From Salinicola lusitanus (GTDB lineage Bacteria; Pseudomonadota; Gammaproteobacteria; Pseudomonadales; Halomonadaceae), in assembly GCF_003206045.1 (NCBI RefSeq), contig NZ_PZJM01000003.1, positions 464,303 through 528,302 of the forward strand: DNA of 64,000 bases. The letters run 5' to 3'. Made by a program: the position numbers and the translations under genes. The notes under the pieces were generated by a model, which was not told the DNA's origin, made no database searches, and worked only from the letters and a program-made list of their open reading frames with translations. Below, one piece after another: positions 63,255 through 64,000 of the stretch. Every line of letters starts with the position of its first letter. The first letter of the stretch is position 1.

Positions 63255-64000
63255 ATGCAACATCTCGATCTCCAGGTACTCGACGCGGCGCTCGAATGGG
63301 CCAACGACGGCGAGACGATCTGGTTATGCAGCGTACTGGCGACGTTCGGCTCGTCGCCGCGCGAGCCGGGCTCGATGCTGGTCGCGAAAGCGGACGGCAG
63401 TCATGTCGGCTCGCTCTCCGGCGGCTGCATCGAGGAGGATTTCCTCGGCAGAATCGCCGAAGGGCATTTCGGCGATGCGCTGTCGGTGGTCCGCTACGGC
63501 GAAGGGGCCGACGAATCGCCCCAGGTCTCGCTGCCCTGTGGCGGGATTCTGGATGTACTCGTCGAGCGTCTGACGCCGGATGCCGAGACCCTGACACATC
63601 TGGAGGTGCTCCACGCGACCCTGCTCGGCCAGCGCTCGCTGGTGCGCCGAATCGACCTGGCGAGCGGGCGCAAGCGCTTCATCGAAGCCGGCGAGAACGG
63701 CCCTCGGGTCGAGCGCGACGGCCAGGTCATCCACCTTCGCGTGGGGCCGGCGCTGCGCCTGATCATCGCCGGGATCTCTCCGGTTTCCCGTTTCTGCGCC
63801 GAATTCGCCCGTGCGCTGGGCTTCGAGGTGATCGTCTGCGATCCCAGGGAAGAGGCCCGACGCGATTTCCCGATCGAGGGGATCGAGCTGCAGTCGGTGC
63901 TGCCGTCGCTGTTCATCGGCTCCGGCGCCGCGCATGCCGCCACCGCCATCGTCGCGCTGACCCATGACCCCCGGATCGACGATCTGGCCATGATCGAGGC
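63255..64000 (+). CDS. xdhC: XdhC/CoxI-family molybdenum-cofactor maturation protein, 3' end outside the window
   Basis: The reading frame stays open to the right edge. The visible 248 codons show FGSSPREPGSMLVAK, GSLSGGCIEEDFLGR and SLPCGGILDVLVERL, the conserved Cys-containing loops of XdhC, then a Rossmann-like second half (LRLIIAGISPVSRFCAEFAR). XdhC proteins bind and help sulfurate molybdenum cofactor for insertion into hydroxylases. It is 61 bases after the catalytic molybdopterin subunit and presumably matures it. Confidence 0.9.
   Translation, partial: MQHLDLQVLDAALEWANDGETIWLCSVLATFGSSPREPGSMLVAKADGSHVGSLSGGCIEEDFLGRIAEGHFGDALSVVRYGEGADESPQVSLPCGGILDVLVERLTPDAETLTHLEVLHATLLGQRSLVRRIDLASGRKRFIEAGENGPRVERDGQVIHLRVGPALRLIIAGISPVSRFCAEFARALGFEVIVCDPREEARRDFPIEGIELQSVLPSLFIGSGAAHAATAIVALTHDPRIDDLAMIE

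Noticed and set aside
63221-63967. A 248-codon Arg-rich frame at the right end
   Set aside because: A different frame in the same stretch encodes clear XdhC motifs and runs to the window edge; the Arg-rich translation is a shadow.

Overview
The window is high-GC gammaproteobacterial chromosome. GlnE, TrhO, YchJ, a DUF3581 protein, cyanase and sigma54-type promoters, together with the overall gene style, suggest Halomonadaceae or a close relative; this is inference from gene content, not an alignment. I see no phage genes, insertion sequences, CRISPR arrays, rRNA or tRNA.

Layout. (1) 1-6.4 kb: nitrogen assimilation. cobA (siroheme synthesis) runs left and nirB-nirD-nirC-cynS runs right from a shared control region of about 780 bp. 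That region carries two opposed sigma54-like promoters and two opposed leader RNAs, each with the double hexaloop hairpins and overlapping terminator typical of NasT/ANTAR antitermination. (2) 6.5-14.8 kb: a Kv-type channel, a DUF3581 protein, YchJ, an MscS channel, and a MocR-type regulator divergent from a five-gene GNAT/rhodanese/GNAT/PaiB/OsmC operon. (3) 14.8-20.9 kb: a TctABC transporter with an enolase-superfamily protein that lacks canonical catalytic residues, divergent from an XRE-cupin regulator and an ornithine cyclodeaminase-family enzyme. (4) 21-25.7 kb: TrhO, a YrbL-like protein and GlnE. (5) 26-29.1 kb: a second tripartite tricarboxylate transporter (order C-B-A). (6) 29.1-37.7 kb: a yegU/yegV/yegW-like trio (ADP-ribosylglycohydrolase fold, PfkB kinase, GntR regulator) facing a PotABCD-like ABC importer and a GH63-like hydrolase. 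(7) 37.9-41.6 kb: an OprB-type porin, a GlxA-type regulator and an MFS exporter. (8) 41.8-64 kb: a nicotinate-catabolism island.

The nicotinate island holds nicA (2Fe-2S), nicC, nicD, nicE, nicF and nicR homologues. It differs from my recollection of the Pseudomonas putida cluster in three ways. First, the dehydrogenase is rearranged: the cytochrome c subunit keeps only a shortened molybdopterin domain without the catalytic Glu, while an intact catalytic subunit is encoded about 14 kb away beside xdhC. Second, the nicC-nicF operon contains a TAXI-TRAP transporter, nadC, and a fusion of PhnN (ribose 1,5-bisphosphokinase) to an AMP-phosphorylase-type enzyme. Together these could run a PRPP-recycling conversion of quinolinate to nicotinate. 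Third, a SIR2-like protein with Asn where the catalytic His is expected lies in the same operon. No nicX ring-cleavage gene is visible in the window.

Coordinates, motifs and starts were read by eye; family names rest on recognised motifs and remembered homologues, not on a search.
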